This document shows, piece by piece, positions 20,078 through 28,700 of a DNA stretch of 42,826 nucleotides. Position numbers and translations under genes: made by a program. Origin of the DNA: a virus; IMG/VR virus record IMGVR_UViG_3300042904_000219, positions 1 through 42,826 of that record; one strand, written 5' to 3'. The notes under the pieces are model-generated. The model searched no databases and was not told the DNA's origin. It worked only from the letters and a program-made list of their open reading frames with translations. Positions within the stretch are counted from its first letter, which is position 1; each line of letters begins with the position of its first letter.

Positions 20078-20511
20078 CAAAGCCTCCTTGATCTTTCGCC
20101 GGCATCAATGAAAGCTGCGGCCATGTGGGCAACGGCTTGGAAGTAACAGATGAGGATGACGAACCAAGACTGCCCGGATACGTCCGCGATCTGCGGCTGG
20201 GCTGCGTAGCATGCGGCAATGCCAACAAACAGCCAGTGTCTGTTTTTCCAGACATTGGACCAGTGTACAGGAAATAGTTTCCTTCCGATACGTATACAGT
20301 CGGGAGTCCAATCATTAATGAACAAATCCAACAGCATGAGTGCCCCGCAGATGCCGATCCCCCAAATGAAAAGGCCACCGTCTGCTGTCGATGAGATTTC
20401 GTGCAGAGTCGACTCGTCGTTCTGGAAAGAACTAGCCCAGGTAATCACGGCCTGAAGGCCGAGATAGCATCGGAGGAAAGGGGAAAGCTGGTCTTGAATT
20501 CGGCGCATCAT
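20053..20511 (-). CDS. Multi-pass membrane protein (152 aa)
   Basis: Hydrophobic segments around residues 46-63 (LFIWGIGICGALMLLDLF), 90-104 (WLFVGIAACYAAQ) and 113-133 (WFVILICYFQAVAHMAAAF), with a basic C-terminus. The family is unknown. Start 20511 gives the ATGA overlap seen throughout the genome; the ORF extension to 20586 is discarded. Part of a three-gene membrane-protein run before the endolysin, perhaps antiholin or holin. Confidence 0.62.
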   Translation of the reverse strand: MMRRIQDQLSPFLRCYLGLQAVITWASSFQNDESTLHEISSTADGGLFIWGIGICGALMLLDLFINDWTPDCIRIGRKLFPVHWSNVWKNRHWLFVGIAACYAAQPQIADVSGQSWFVILICYFQAVAHMAAAFIDAGERSRRLWWQRTQTN

Positions 20512-20894
20512 GATAGGCGGTTCCGCAGGCTCGTGAACAAGCCCGGGGAAAACGCGATGCACAGGAAGAGTTGCGAGTATTCGCACACCTTGACAATGAC
20601 GCGGTACGGGCTAAGGTGGGGTGTCCCCAAATAGTAACCCATGACATGAATCACGACGAGTACGGTGGCGAACTGAATAACGATAATACTTGCTCTGGCT
20701 CGCAGAAGGAAAGCCCCGAGCAGCAAACATAGTTCAGCAATAATGCACCAGAAGAAAAATTCCTCCCGGTTATTCGATGGTATCGGAGCAAGAATGTTTG
20801 CACCGACGAGCAGGGTAAGCGCCAGCATACGCCAGTCCCTCAGGTTGGCAAGAAGGCCAATGCCCAAGAGCATGCCGTAGCTGGGCAGCAGCAT
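20508..20894 (-). CDS. Multi-pass membrane protein (128 aa)
   Basis: Four likely membrane helices (residues ~3-16, 22-37, 46-64, 68-88), e.g. LALTLLVGANILAPIP and FFFWCIIAELCLLLGAFLL. No soluble domain. Starts on TAATG overlap with the tiny gene upstream and has no strong Shine-Dalgarno, so it is likely translated by coupling. Family unknown; candidate holin or antiholin partner. Confidence 0.62.
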   Translation of the reverse strand: MLLPSYGMLLGIGLLANLRDWRMLALTLLVGANILAPIPSNNREEFFFWCIIAELCLLLGAFLLRARASIIVIQFATVLVVIHVMGYYLGTPHLSPYRVIVKVCEYSQLFLCIAFSPGLFTSLRNRLS

Positions 20895-21016
20895 TATTTC
20901 GACTCAGCCGGCGTGTCGATCGGGTCTTTTTCAACAGGGACCTGTTGACGCTTCGGCGGAGGATTGCCGTTGCCTGCTTCGTTCTCGTCTTCGCCGCCAA
21001 TGTAGAGCTTGCGCAT
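20894..21016 (-). CDS. Small hydrophilic protein (40 aa)
   Basis: MRKLYIGGEDENEAGNGNPP then PKRQQVPVEKDPIDTPAESK: polar, probably disordered. AAAGG lies seven bases before the ATG, and the stop overlaps the next start (TAATG). It is too short for usual ORF calls. It may only serve to couple translation of the membrane-protein genes. Confidence 0.55.
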   Translation of the reverse strand: MRKLYIGGEDENEAGNGNPPPKRQQVPVEKDPIDTPAESK

Positions 21017-21053
21017 GGTGTTGCCTTTCAGTTATTGAGGGATGGAAACGGGA

Positions 21054-21290
21054 TTATGGCGCCGCTTCTTCGGATTCGTCAACCATGTTCGCGCCTGGAT
21101 ACTGCGGTGCCGGCGGCGTTGTGCTCTCGGCTTCCTTGCGGCGCCAGCTGCCGCCGAACACGTGGCAGTAATAATCGGCGAAGCAGGCCGACGCCACGAT
21201 CGTGTTTACCACGCTGCCATCGGCGTCGAGGATCTGCACGTCGTTGAATACTTCTTCCTGGCCGGTGCAGGGGTAGGGTGGGAAATCCAT
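21054..21290 (-). CDS. Hypothetical protein downstream of tail fibre (78 aa)
   Basis: MDFPPYPCTGQEEVFNDVQI opens a soluble protein with an ADGSVVNTIVASACFADYYC core and a Pro-rich end. Position just after the glycine-rich fibre suggests a fibre-associated or assembly role. ATG 21290 is preferred (AGGTG five bases upstream); GTG at 21296, overlapping the fibre stop, is the alternative. Confidence 0.6.
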   Translation of the reverse strand: MDFPPYPCTGQEEVFNDVQILDADGSVVNTIVASACFADYYCHVFGGSWRRKEAESTTPPAPQYPGANMVDESEEAAP

Positions 21291-21292
21291 GG

Positions 21293-22831
21293 TCACACCT
21301 GATAGCGAATGATGCAGACGCCGGGGCGACCGGCGCTGCCGTTGAGATCGGCCAGGCCGCCGGGGAACGCCACGGTAGATCCGCTCTGCGTGCCAGATGT
21401 TCCTCCAGAACCGTATCCGGTAGCGCCCTGCGCGGTATCCCTGGCGCCATTGCCTAACATACCGTCAGCCCCGGCGCCGCCCGTATAACTTGCGTAGACG
21501 GAATTATTAACGTCGTAGGTTGCGGTGGAGGTTGCCAAGAATCCACGGACACCATTGATATTGATATCGCCGCCGGCCGCCACCGCGTTGCCGTCCTTGC
21601 CGCCTTCGCACGTGACCGTGGTAAAGCCTGCCAAAGTAAAGGACGAGTTGCCGCCGTTGTTGCGCGTACCGCTCGTGGTGGCCGCGCCACCGACGCCAAC
21701 CACTACGCTGGCCGTCGAACCTACCACCGCACCGCTGAACTGTTTTTTGGCGTAGGCTCCGCAGGAACCGCCTCGTTCGGAAGATGTCATGCCGTTTTGC
21801 CCGCCGCCGCAGATCTCCACCTCGAAGTCGGTAGCCGGCACGTTCCACATTTGGCTCGACGTGAGCACCTGAACAACAGTGCGCGAGCCCACCGTGGCTT
21901 TGCCGTCGCGGCGACGTGCGGTCACCCGAAACTTTGTAACGGACCCCTCCGCTATCACGTCGACCAGATCGCCAGCCGCAAAAGTGAGGGTGCCGCCGGC
22001 AACGATCAGGTTGGCGCTGTCGGTGAAAGTAACCGCGCCGTTGAGGAGCAAGGTACGGCGCGCACCGGTTTGTGGCGCGGCGGGGAAGCTGTTGACGGTA
22101 CCGGTACCGGTCAAGGGGATCAGATTACCCAGGCCGCTCCAGATATCAGGCGACGCGGATACCGGAACGCTGTTCGCTTGTCGCTCGTTCAAGGCGCCAT
22201 CCAGATTGCCGCCCGTCAGCCCGCCGCCGGTTGGCCCCGGCGGTCCCTGAACGCCCGACACGGTGATAGCCCAGTTGGATGCAGAATTGCCTGCGGTTGC
22301 CGGGTTCACCGCCACCACGTTCACGACCAGACTTGTTCCGCTGTAGCTAGTCACAGTGGCGGCCATCCACATCGCCCCGTTCGTCGGGTTGACGATGTAG
22401 ACATTTTCGTTGGGGATAAACTGCTTGCCAGCCTGCACGATAAAAGTCTTGGCGCCGGCACCGATCGTGTGCGAGCTGGTGCTGGTGGCGGTGAGCGCGG
22501 TGACGTTGTTCAGGGCCGCATCCCGTGCGGTCTCAGCGCCGGTCCTGGCTGTCTCGGCGCCGGTTCGCGCAGTCTCGGCGCCCGTCCTGGCGGTCTCCGC
22601 GCCGGTGCGTGCGGTCTCGGCACCGGCCTTGGCTGTGGCCGCTGCGCTGGCGCTTGTAGCGGCATCGGTGGCGTTCGCGGACACGTTCAGAGCCACGGCT
22701 CGGAATTGTGCAACTGCGGTCACCAGCCACATGATAAACGCGTCGACGCGGCTGGAGAACGTGGCCCGATCCCCGCGCTGGATTGGCGGGGTCGGGACCG
22801 GATCGATCGGCGGTGGATTCTGGACGGCCAT
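21293..22831 (-). CDS. Tail fibre with heptad repeats and glycine-rich tip
   Basis: A 512-residue fibre. Residues 70-104 hold five copies of a 7-residue GAETART-type repeat, expected to be a trimeric coiled coil. GVQGPPGPTGGG is a short collagen-like link; the middle (LIPLTGTGTVNSFP, RTLLLNGAVTFTDS) is beta-rich. From about residue 345 the C-terminus is glycine rich (CGGGQNGMTSSERGGSCGAY, ending PGVCIIRYQV), a pattern of receptor-binding fibre tips made of glycine-rich sheets. It is the last major tail gene and likely sets host specificity. Confidence 0.8.
   Translation of the reverse strand: MAVQNPPPIDPVPTPPIQRGDRATFSSRVDAFIMWLVTAVAQFRAVALNVSANATDAATSASAAATAKAGAETARTGAETARTGAETARTGAETARTGAETARDAALNNVTALTATSTSSHTIGAGAKTFIVQAGKQFIPNENVYIVNPTNGAMWMAATVTSYSGTSLVVNVVAVNPATAGNSASNWAITVSGVQGPPGPTGGGLTGGNLDGALNERQANSVPVSASPDIWSGLGNLIPLTGTGTVNSFPAAPQTGARRTLLLNGAVTFTDSANLIVAGGTLTFAAGDLVDVIAEGSVTKFRVTARRRDGKATVGSRTVVQVLTSSQMWNVPATDFEVEICGGGQNGMTSSERGGSCGAYAKKQFSGAVVGSTASVVVGVGGAATTSGTRNNGGNSSFTLAGFTTVTCEGGKDGNAVAAGGDININGVRGFLATSTATYDVNNSVYASYTGGAGADGMLGNGARDTAQGATGYGSGGTSGTQSGSTVAFPGGLADLNGSAGRPGVCIIRYQV
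22520..22624 (-). repeat. Five tandem 21-bp repeats in fibre gene
   Basis: Five in-frame 21-bp units encode the GAETART-like heptads; synonymous differences are scattered between units, so the protein pattern is kept while DNA identity is reduced. This section can expand or contract by slippage and change fibre length. Confidence 0.85.
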
Positions 22832-23859
22832 TAGATGAGCCCTTTCACGGAGATGTTAAGCGTTGCGTATGGCCATGGTACAGGAGACATGCGCGCGCTG
22901 ATAAGGCCAAATACGGTCAGCCATTCGAATAGGTTTTTGCCGCTGCCGATCACTACCACAGGTACGCCGAGTACGTCCTTGATCGTCTGCAGCACCGCGC
23001 CGGCCTCCTCGTTCTCCATCACCGTAGTGATCGACATGCCGGTGGCGTTCGGTCGCTTCGTCACCCGGGTGTTGCCGAACGCGTCTTGCTTGATGACGCT
23101 GAAGTCTTGCGGCTCCACGCTGGCATCGCGCTGGGGAATACCGACCGGGCGCAGGTCACCGATAGCGAACATGCCCAGCCCGACATTCCCGGTGGCGCGG
23201 CGCAGGGTCAACACGATCTCCGAGTCGCCGTATGGGTCGATGCCGACGCGGATAACCTGACGCAGGGGCTTGAACCGCTCGAAGAAGTATTCGTAATAGT
23301 CGGCCGGCCGCGAGCCCTCCAACGGCGTGTCCACCTCGTCGTAAATGATCTGGCCACCGGGGGCCGCGCGCACTCGCACGTCCATCTCGTCGGCATCCAC
23401 TCCGAACAGCGCGAAGCCGTTGAACGCGCCGGGGCGCAGCGTGATGACCAGCGGCGAGGCCGCCAATGTCTGGCTGCTAACCAGGCCGTCAAACATCGCG
23501 GCGCGGTTGGTCGGTCCAACCTCAAACCACCAGGTACCGACCCCCGTAGCCGTGGTCTGATTTACCAGCAAAGTTGGGTCTTTCCCGACATTGTTGTCTT
23601 TTACACTCTCGTACACTTTATGCGTTACTGGACTGTGGACGCGGTCACCAGTAGCGTAGCTGGCCTCAGGGTCGTACACCGCGCTCGTGTCCTCCGCCAG
23701 CGCTACGCCCCCCGCCGTAATCGACGTGATGGCGCCCGGGGTGCCCAAGATATCCACCGGCACCAGCACACTGCACGCGTCTTCGAACTCGTCGTAGAGC
23801 GATACGAATTCGCCGGGGGCGGGCTGTGCTGGCGCGGTGTACGGGATGGCGATTGGCAT
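22831..23859 (-). CDS. Tail protein with possible carbohydrate-binding module
   Basis: 342 residues. Residues ~65-115 (YATGDRVHSPVTHKVYES, then WWFEVGPTNRAAMFDG) resemble CBM5/12-like or carbohydrate-binding inserts of tail proteins. The rest is beta-rich and acidic (DEFEDACSVLVPVDILGTPG at the start, RPADYYEYFFERFKPLR in the middle). It stands between tailspike and fibre where a tail-tip or spike-attachment protein is expected. No close family can be named. TAATG overlap with the fibre gene. Confidence 0.65.
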   Translation of the reverse strand: MPIAIPYTAPAQPAPGEFVSLYDEFEDACSVLVPVDILGTPGAITSITAGGVALAEDTSAVYDPEASYATGDRVHSPVTHKVYESVKDNNVGKDPTLLVNQTTATGVGTWWFEVGPTNRAAMFDGLVSSQTLAASPLVITLRPGAFNGFALFGVDADEMDVRVRAAPGGQIIYDEVDTPLEGSRPADYYEYFFERFKPLRQVIRVGIDPYGDSEIVLTLRRATGNVGLGMFAIGDLRPVGIPQRDASVEPQDFSVIKQDAFGNTRVTKRPNATGMSITTVMENEEAGAVLQTIKDVLGVPVVVIGSGKNLFEWLTVFGLISARMSPVPWPYATLNISVKGLI

Positions 23860-23862
23860 ATT

Positions 23863-23934
23863 TTAGGGGCCGGTGCGCGACAGCACGTCCGCGGTCTTCA
23901 CCGGGAAGATGAGCGGGGAAATGATGATAGGCAT
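23863..23934 (-). CDS. Candidate micropeptide between tail genes (23 aa)
   Basis: MPIIISPLIFPVKTADVLSR followed by TGP and a stop. AGGGGG lies six bases before the ATG, an excellent ribosome site, in the only gap between the tailspike and the 342-residue tail protein. Both it and the downstream protein begin MPI. It may be a real micropeptide or a leader for coupled translation. Confidence 0.45.
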   Translation of the reverse strand: MPIIISPLIFPVKTADVLSRTGP

Positions 23935-23945
23935 TGCGTTCCCCC

Positions 23946-25706
23946 TTAATTCGGCACAGCGCGGATGCGCGCATAGGTGAAAGGGCCGCCAGCTTGAAAT
24001 TGCGTGGATGTACTACCTACTAGATACCGAATGTCGTAAGCGGTCCCGGCCGTGAGAAATTCATCAAGGCATCCAGCCGCCATTTCCACGTTCGTCCCCT
24101 CGGAACGGAAGAACGCCAGGCGGCGGATGGCCGTGCCTGTGCTTGTGTACAGAGCGATGCCAAGATTCTCACCAGCTGCCGCTGGTGCGCACGTTATTGC
24201 CGCCTCGATGCGATACCGCCCCGAATTTTTCGGAGTGAATGTGCCATTGGCGAATTCCCCCATTGGGTCGGAATCCTCCAGGTCGTACGGGAGCACAGTC
24301 CAGGCGTTCGCCGCGGTGGCGTTGACATTTGCCGAAAGCCGCGCCTTAACGCTGGTGCGAATCCAGTTACCATCAAACCTATCGGTTTCCAGGATGCCAT
24401 TAACGACGCGAGTGGTTGTCGGGATGCCCTGCACTCCAAGACCAGACATATCATTGCCGCAGACCGTCCAGGACTCATGCGTGCCGGAGAAATTGACCGC
24501 ATAACGCATTAGATACGGCGTAACTGGTGAAACGGATGCGTAGAATTTATTGCCAGTGATCGTGCCGTAATTTGCATTTGGCTCGATGTAAATGCCGTCG
24601 TACTGGCCTGTGGTCCCGACATTAAACGAATTGGCGTAAATCTTATTGCCACTGATGAAGCCGAAACTATTACCAGTCGAAACTACAATGCCGTAACGTC
24701 CATGCCCTTCGATCTTGCATCCGATAATTTGCCAGGACAGGCCGGCTGTCAGTACGCCGACAGAATTTGGTAGCTGTTCGCCCCAAATCACAGCGCCAGT
24801 TACCGAGCAAGATGTCGCCAGTACAACACCAGCTTCCGCGTTGTAGCCAATATCGCCGTTGATAATATGCACATCGGTGATTCCACCACCTTGCATGCGG
24901 ATGCCTACGCCGTCGCTACCGTATGACCAGCAATCCCGCAGAATGCTACCGAAGCCTGTATTGTTGGCTTCTAAGACGATATTGTCGCCGTGGCAGTTGC
25001 GAATATTCGCATTCGTCAAATGGCAGCGTACGGGTCGGATTAGGTGGATTCCTTTGCCGCCAGTCGGGTTGCCCGCCTTATTGCCATCGATATAAATGTC
25101 ATAGAAATCAACGGTCGTGAAGGCGCTTTCACTTCCCGAGGTGAAAATATATGCAGGGTTGGAGCCGTTAATTACCTGGATCTTGCTGAGCCAGCCGTCT
25201 CCAGCGACTGCGGTGTCATGCGGGACAATGTGATTGCCTCTCGTCATGTAAAGCCCGGCAGGGAACTCGACGCGCCGACCTGCGCCGAACGTCAGCGCAG
25301 CCTGGATCGCCGCCGTGTCATCTGTCACGCCATCGCCTTTTGCGCCGAACTGCCTTACGCTTACCCGGTCCTGAAGCTCTACTGATACGTCGCGCGGTAC
25401 GGCCCCAACCCCATTTTGGAGGAACTCGATGGACGCCGCACCGTTATCAGCAGGGTCAAACAGCACCACTTCCTTGCCGTCGTATTCGGCGCCATCCGGC
25501 GGCTCGATGCGCGTGGTGTACCGACCATTCGCCGCGTAGAAAATGTAGCGGCCGTTCTGGTCGGTGTATGTCGGGTTCGATACCGGCGTCAGGCCGTTGT
25601 CAGAGAAAAGTTGCGCAAGCGAGCCGTCGTTGGCGAAAACTCGAATGGCCACGCCGGGCAGAGCGTTGCCCTTGAGATCGATGATGGTGTCGCTGCTTTG
25701 TTCCAT
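23946..25706 (-). CDS. Tailspike with pectate-lyase-like beta-helix
   Basis: 586 residues. The N-terminal ~100 residues (LKGNALPGVAIRVFANDGS, TPVSNPTYTDQNGRYIFYA) are a common tailspike attachment domain. VSVRQFGAKGDGVTDDTAAI (115-134) is the Pectate_lyase_3 signature that opens a right-handed beta-helix, continuing to about 430 with repeated turns such as ISGNKIYANSF and ITGNKFYAS. The C-terminal ~130 residues look like a TNF/C1q-type jelly-roll. Such spikes bind and often depolymerise surface polysaccharide; no catalytic residues can be assigned by eye. TAATG overlap with the tape measure. Confidence 0.85.
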   Translation of the reverse strand: MEQSSDTIIDLKGNALPGVAIRVFANDGSLAQLFSDNGLTPVSNPTYTDQNGRYIFYAANGRYTTRIEPPDGAEYDGKEVVLFDPADNGAASIEFLQNGVGAVPRDVSVELQDRVSVRQFGAKGDGVTDDTAAIQAALTFGAGRRVEFPAGLYMTRGNHIVPHDTAVAGDGWLSKIQVINGSNPAYIFTSGSESAFTTVDFYDIYIDGNKAGNPTGGKGIHLIRPVRCHLTNANIRNCHGDNIVLEANNTGFGSILRDCWSYGSDGVGIRMQGGGITDVHIINGDIGYNAEAGVVLATSCSVTGAVIWGEQLPNSVGVLTAGLSWQIIGCKIEGHGRYGIVVSTGNSFGFISGNKIYANSFNVGTTGQYDGIYIEPNANYGTITGNKFYASVSPVTPYLMRYAVNFSGTHESWTVCGNDMSGLGVQGIPTTTRVVNGILETDRFDGNWIRTSVKARLSANVNATAANAWTVLPYDLEDSDPMGEFANGTFTPKNSGRYRIEAAITCAPAAAGENLGIALYTSTGTAIRRLAFFRSEGTNVEMAAGCLDEFLTAGTAYDIRYLVGSTSTQFQAGGPFTYARIRAVPN

Positions 25707-28700
25707 TAGACGGTCTCCACAGCCAGCGAGTTACCGCCGGCAGATACTTGGTTGAACTGCTGCGCCAGCTGCTCGATCGCTGCCGCCGTGCGTGCGGTGT
25801 TTTCTTCCATCCGCTGATTGATCGCGGCTTGATCGCCGCTGGCTGCTGACATTGTACCGGACTGTTGCGGATTGTAAATGCTACCGGTGCGGGCGGCGTA
25901 CTCTGCGCTGTTCCGGATATCCTGCTCGATGTTCGCCAAGCTGGCACCGTTCTTCAGCAGGTCCAGGTAGTAGGACAGGCCGGCGGCGTCGCTGGTGCGG
26001 CCCAGCACGCTGTTGTACAGCGCTTCGATCTGCGTTTGACCGGTGACGCTCGGTTGCCCTCCGATGGTCGGATTCTGCAGCGCGCCGGCGATGCTGGCGG
26101 CGAAGTTGTTGAACGCGTCGATGAGCGGCTGCACCTGGCCGATGCCGTTGATCGCGTCGAGCTGCTGCTGGGCCTTCGTCAGCATCTCGTCGTACTTCTC
26201 CATCTGCGCGTTGAACATCGACTGTGCAGCGGTCTTCTGGTCTTGCAGCGCGATGAGCGTACGCTGCGCCACCGACAGTTCGGTGTCGGTGATTCCGGCC
26301 AGTTCCTCGATGCTGTTCTGCGTACGCAGCTGCGCGCGCTGGTAGTCCGCCATGCTGCTGAACTGGTCTGCCGTATCGATCGCCACCGCTGCCAGTGCGT
26401 CCTTCAGGTCGTCCGCTTTCGGCAGTACGCCGCTCGCGCGCGCGATGGCCAGTGCCGCGGTGATCTGCGCGTCCGCTGCGGCCCTCCGGCTGGAGGACTG
26501 CATATCCGACACCCCGGCCACGTTCGCGCCGCGCAGAGCCGCGGATAGGGCCTGCAAATCGGTGATCTTCGCCGTGGTGGTATCGATGCTCGCCTGGATG
26601 CCGGCCATCAGCTTGTTGAACGATTCCTGCACACCGCTGCGCTCGGCGTCCACCGACCGGCGCAGCTCGTTGAACATGGCGCCGGCGGTGGACTGGAGCA
26701 GCGCTACAGCGTTGGCTGCCGCTTCCGTCGCTGCCGCCTCGTCCTGCAGCGCGTAGATGCGCTCGTACAGCGGGCGCAGGCTGACGTCTACCGCCGCCAG
26801 TTCCATCTGGCGCTGGGCCGCAAGGGCTTCGATAGCCTTGCCTTCCATTTCCATGATCTGGATTTCTAGATCCCGCCGCTGGCTGGCCAGTTCCCGGGCT
26901 TTCTCTGCAGCCTCGTCGGTGTATTTGGCCAGGTCGATGAACGCCTGGGATGCACTCATCAAGCTAGCGTAGGCCTCGCGGCCGGACTGAGTGGTCAAGT
27001 CCTGCGCCAGCACCAGGGCCTTAAACTGGGCAACGGTCTGGGCCGAGCTGCCGCCTGCTACCTTGTCCAGCTGTGCATACACCGCCGTGCGCAGGGTCGC
27101 TTCCTTTTCCGCGTCGCTAAAGAAATTCTCCAGGAAGAAAGATCCTTGCGAGGTGAAGTCGTCCAGGCCCCCGGCTAATTCGATCAGGCTTTCCCGAGCG
27201 GCCACCGAGGCCATCCCCACCGCGCCGAACGTTTTGCCGAAGGAGTTGAGGACTGCATCCACCGTGGCGTAGTTGTTCGCGATCCGCACCAGGGTTTCGT
27301 AGGTGCCCTCGCCCACCTTCTGGAATTCGGAGAGGCCGGCGATAGCGTAGTTGGCGATATCGTCGCCCAGCTTGGAGAAGGCCGCTTCCAGTTCAGCCTG
27401 GATTTCTTCGCCCTTCAAATCCTTCAGGCTGATCAATCCGATATCGACCACGAAGCCGCTAAGCTTCTGGTTGAATTCGTCACCGACCATTCCCAGCACA
27501 CTAGCCGACGCCTTCACACCTTCCGCCAGGCTGGCGATAACTTTCCCAAACTGAGTATTTACTTCAGCACCCAAGCCTTCGGTTTGCGTGCGGAACTTGT
27601 CGCTGCTGAACCATCCGCCGGACTTCTTGGTGTCCACATAGGACATGGCGTTGATGCCGCCGGCCATAGCCGCAGCCAGCGAGGTCGGATCGATCTTAAT
27701 ACCGGTGTCCAGCACCGAGACCTTGCCGCCGAAGATGCTTTTCATCATGCCACCCCAGAACCCACCGCTGGAGGTACCACTAACCGAGGAGGCCAGATCC
27801 GTTATTCCGGTGCCGCGCACGATCAGGTTGCCCAGGCCGGAAAGGTTGGATTCAATGCTGCGCAGAGCGGAGAGCATGTCGTAATTTACCGATAGGTTCC
27901 GATAGGTATTATCAGCCACCATCTTCAGGGCGTTAGCCAAGGATTCACTCTTGGCGGACGAATCCCCCAGCACCGAACCGGTGCCCTGCGTTGCCTGCCG
28001 CTGCTTGGATACGCTTGCGGACCCCGCGCCACCACCACTTACCGACACGCCCAGCGTAGCCACGAAGGCCGCCATAGCCGCCATACGGGGGAACGCGGTG
28101 TACGGGTCGCCCTGCCCCTGCGTGAGAATGGCGGCGATGCCCTTGGGAACCAGGCCGGCGATCGTAGCGGCGAGTTCCGCGGCGTGGAACGCCTGGGAAA
28201 CGCTGCTCAGGATTTTATAGCCTTTGCTCTGCTCCCCGAAGAATCCAGCCGCGGCACCAGCCATATCGCCGTAGCCGCCTAATTGCGCGCTGAAACGATC
28301 CCGGTCGATGTTCTGCAGATCGCGGGTGTATTCCTTCTCGTCCGACAGGTTGTTGAGATACTTCAGCGCCGCATTACCGCGCTGCTTTTCGAAGCTTGAC
28401 TGCTTGTTCGCGTACGACTGGAAGGTTGAGGTAAGCTGACCCATGGCGCTGCCAGCTCGGCCGAAGGCCTTAGCCAAGGTATCGCCGAAAGTTTCCGCCT
28501 TGCTCTCGTCGAAGAATTTATTCAGCTCGTCGGAAGCCTTCTTGGCTTCTTCCAACCCCTCTAACTGCTGGGTGGCAGCGGCCGCGCGCTTCTTCTCGTC
28601 CACGATCTTGCGAAGACGCTCCATCTCGTCATAGTCCAGGCCTTCAGTCTTGGCCCGCTCCAGATTGTCCTGGGCGCGCACCACCGCCAGTTCAGCAAGG

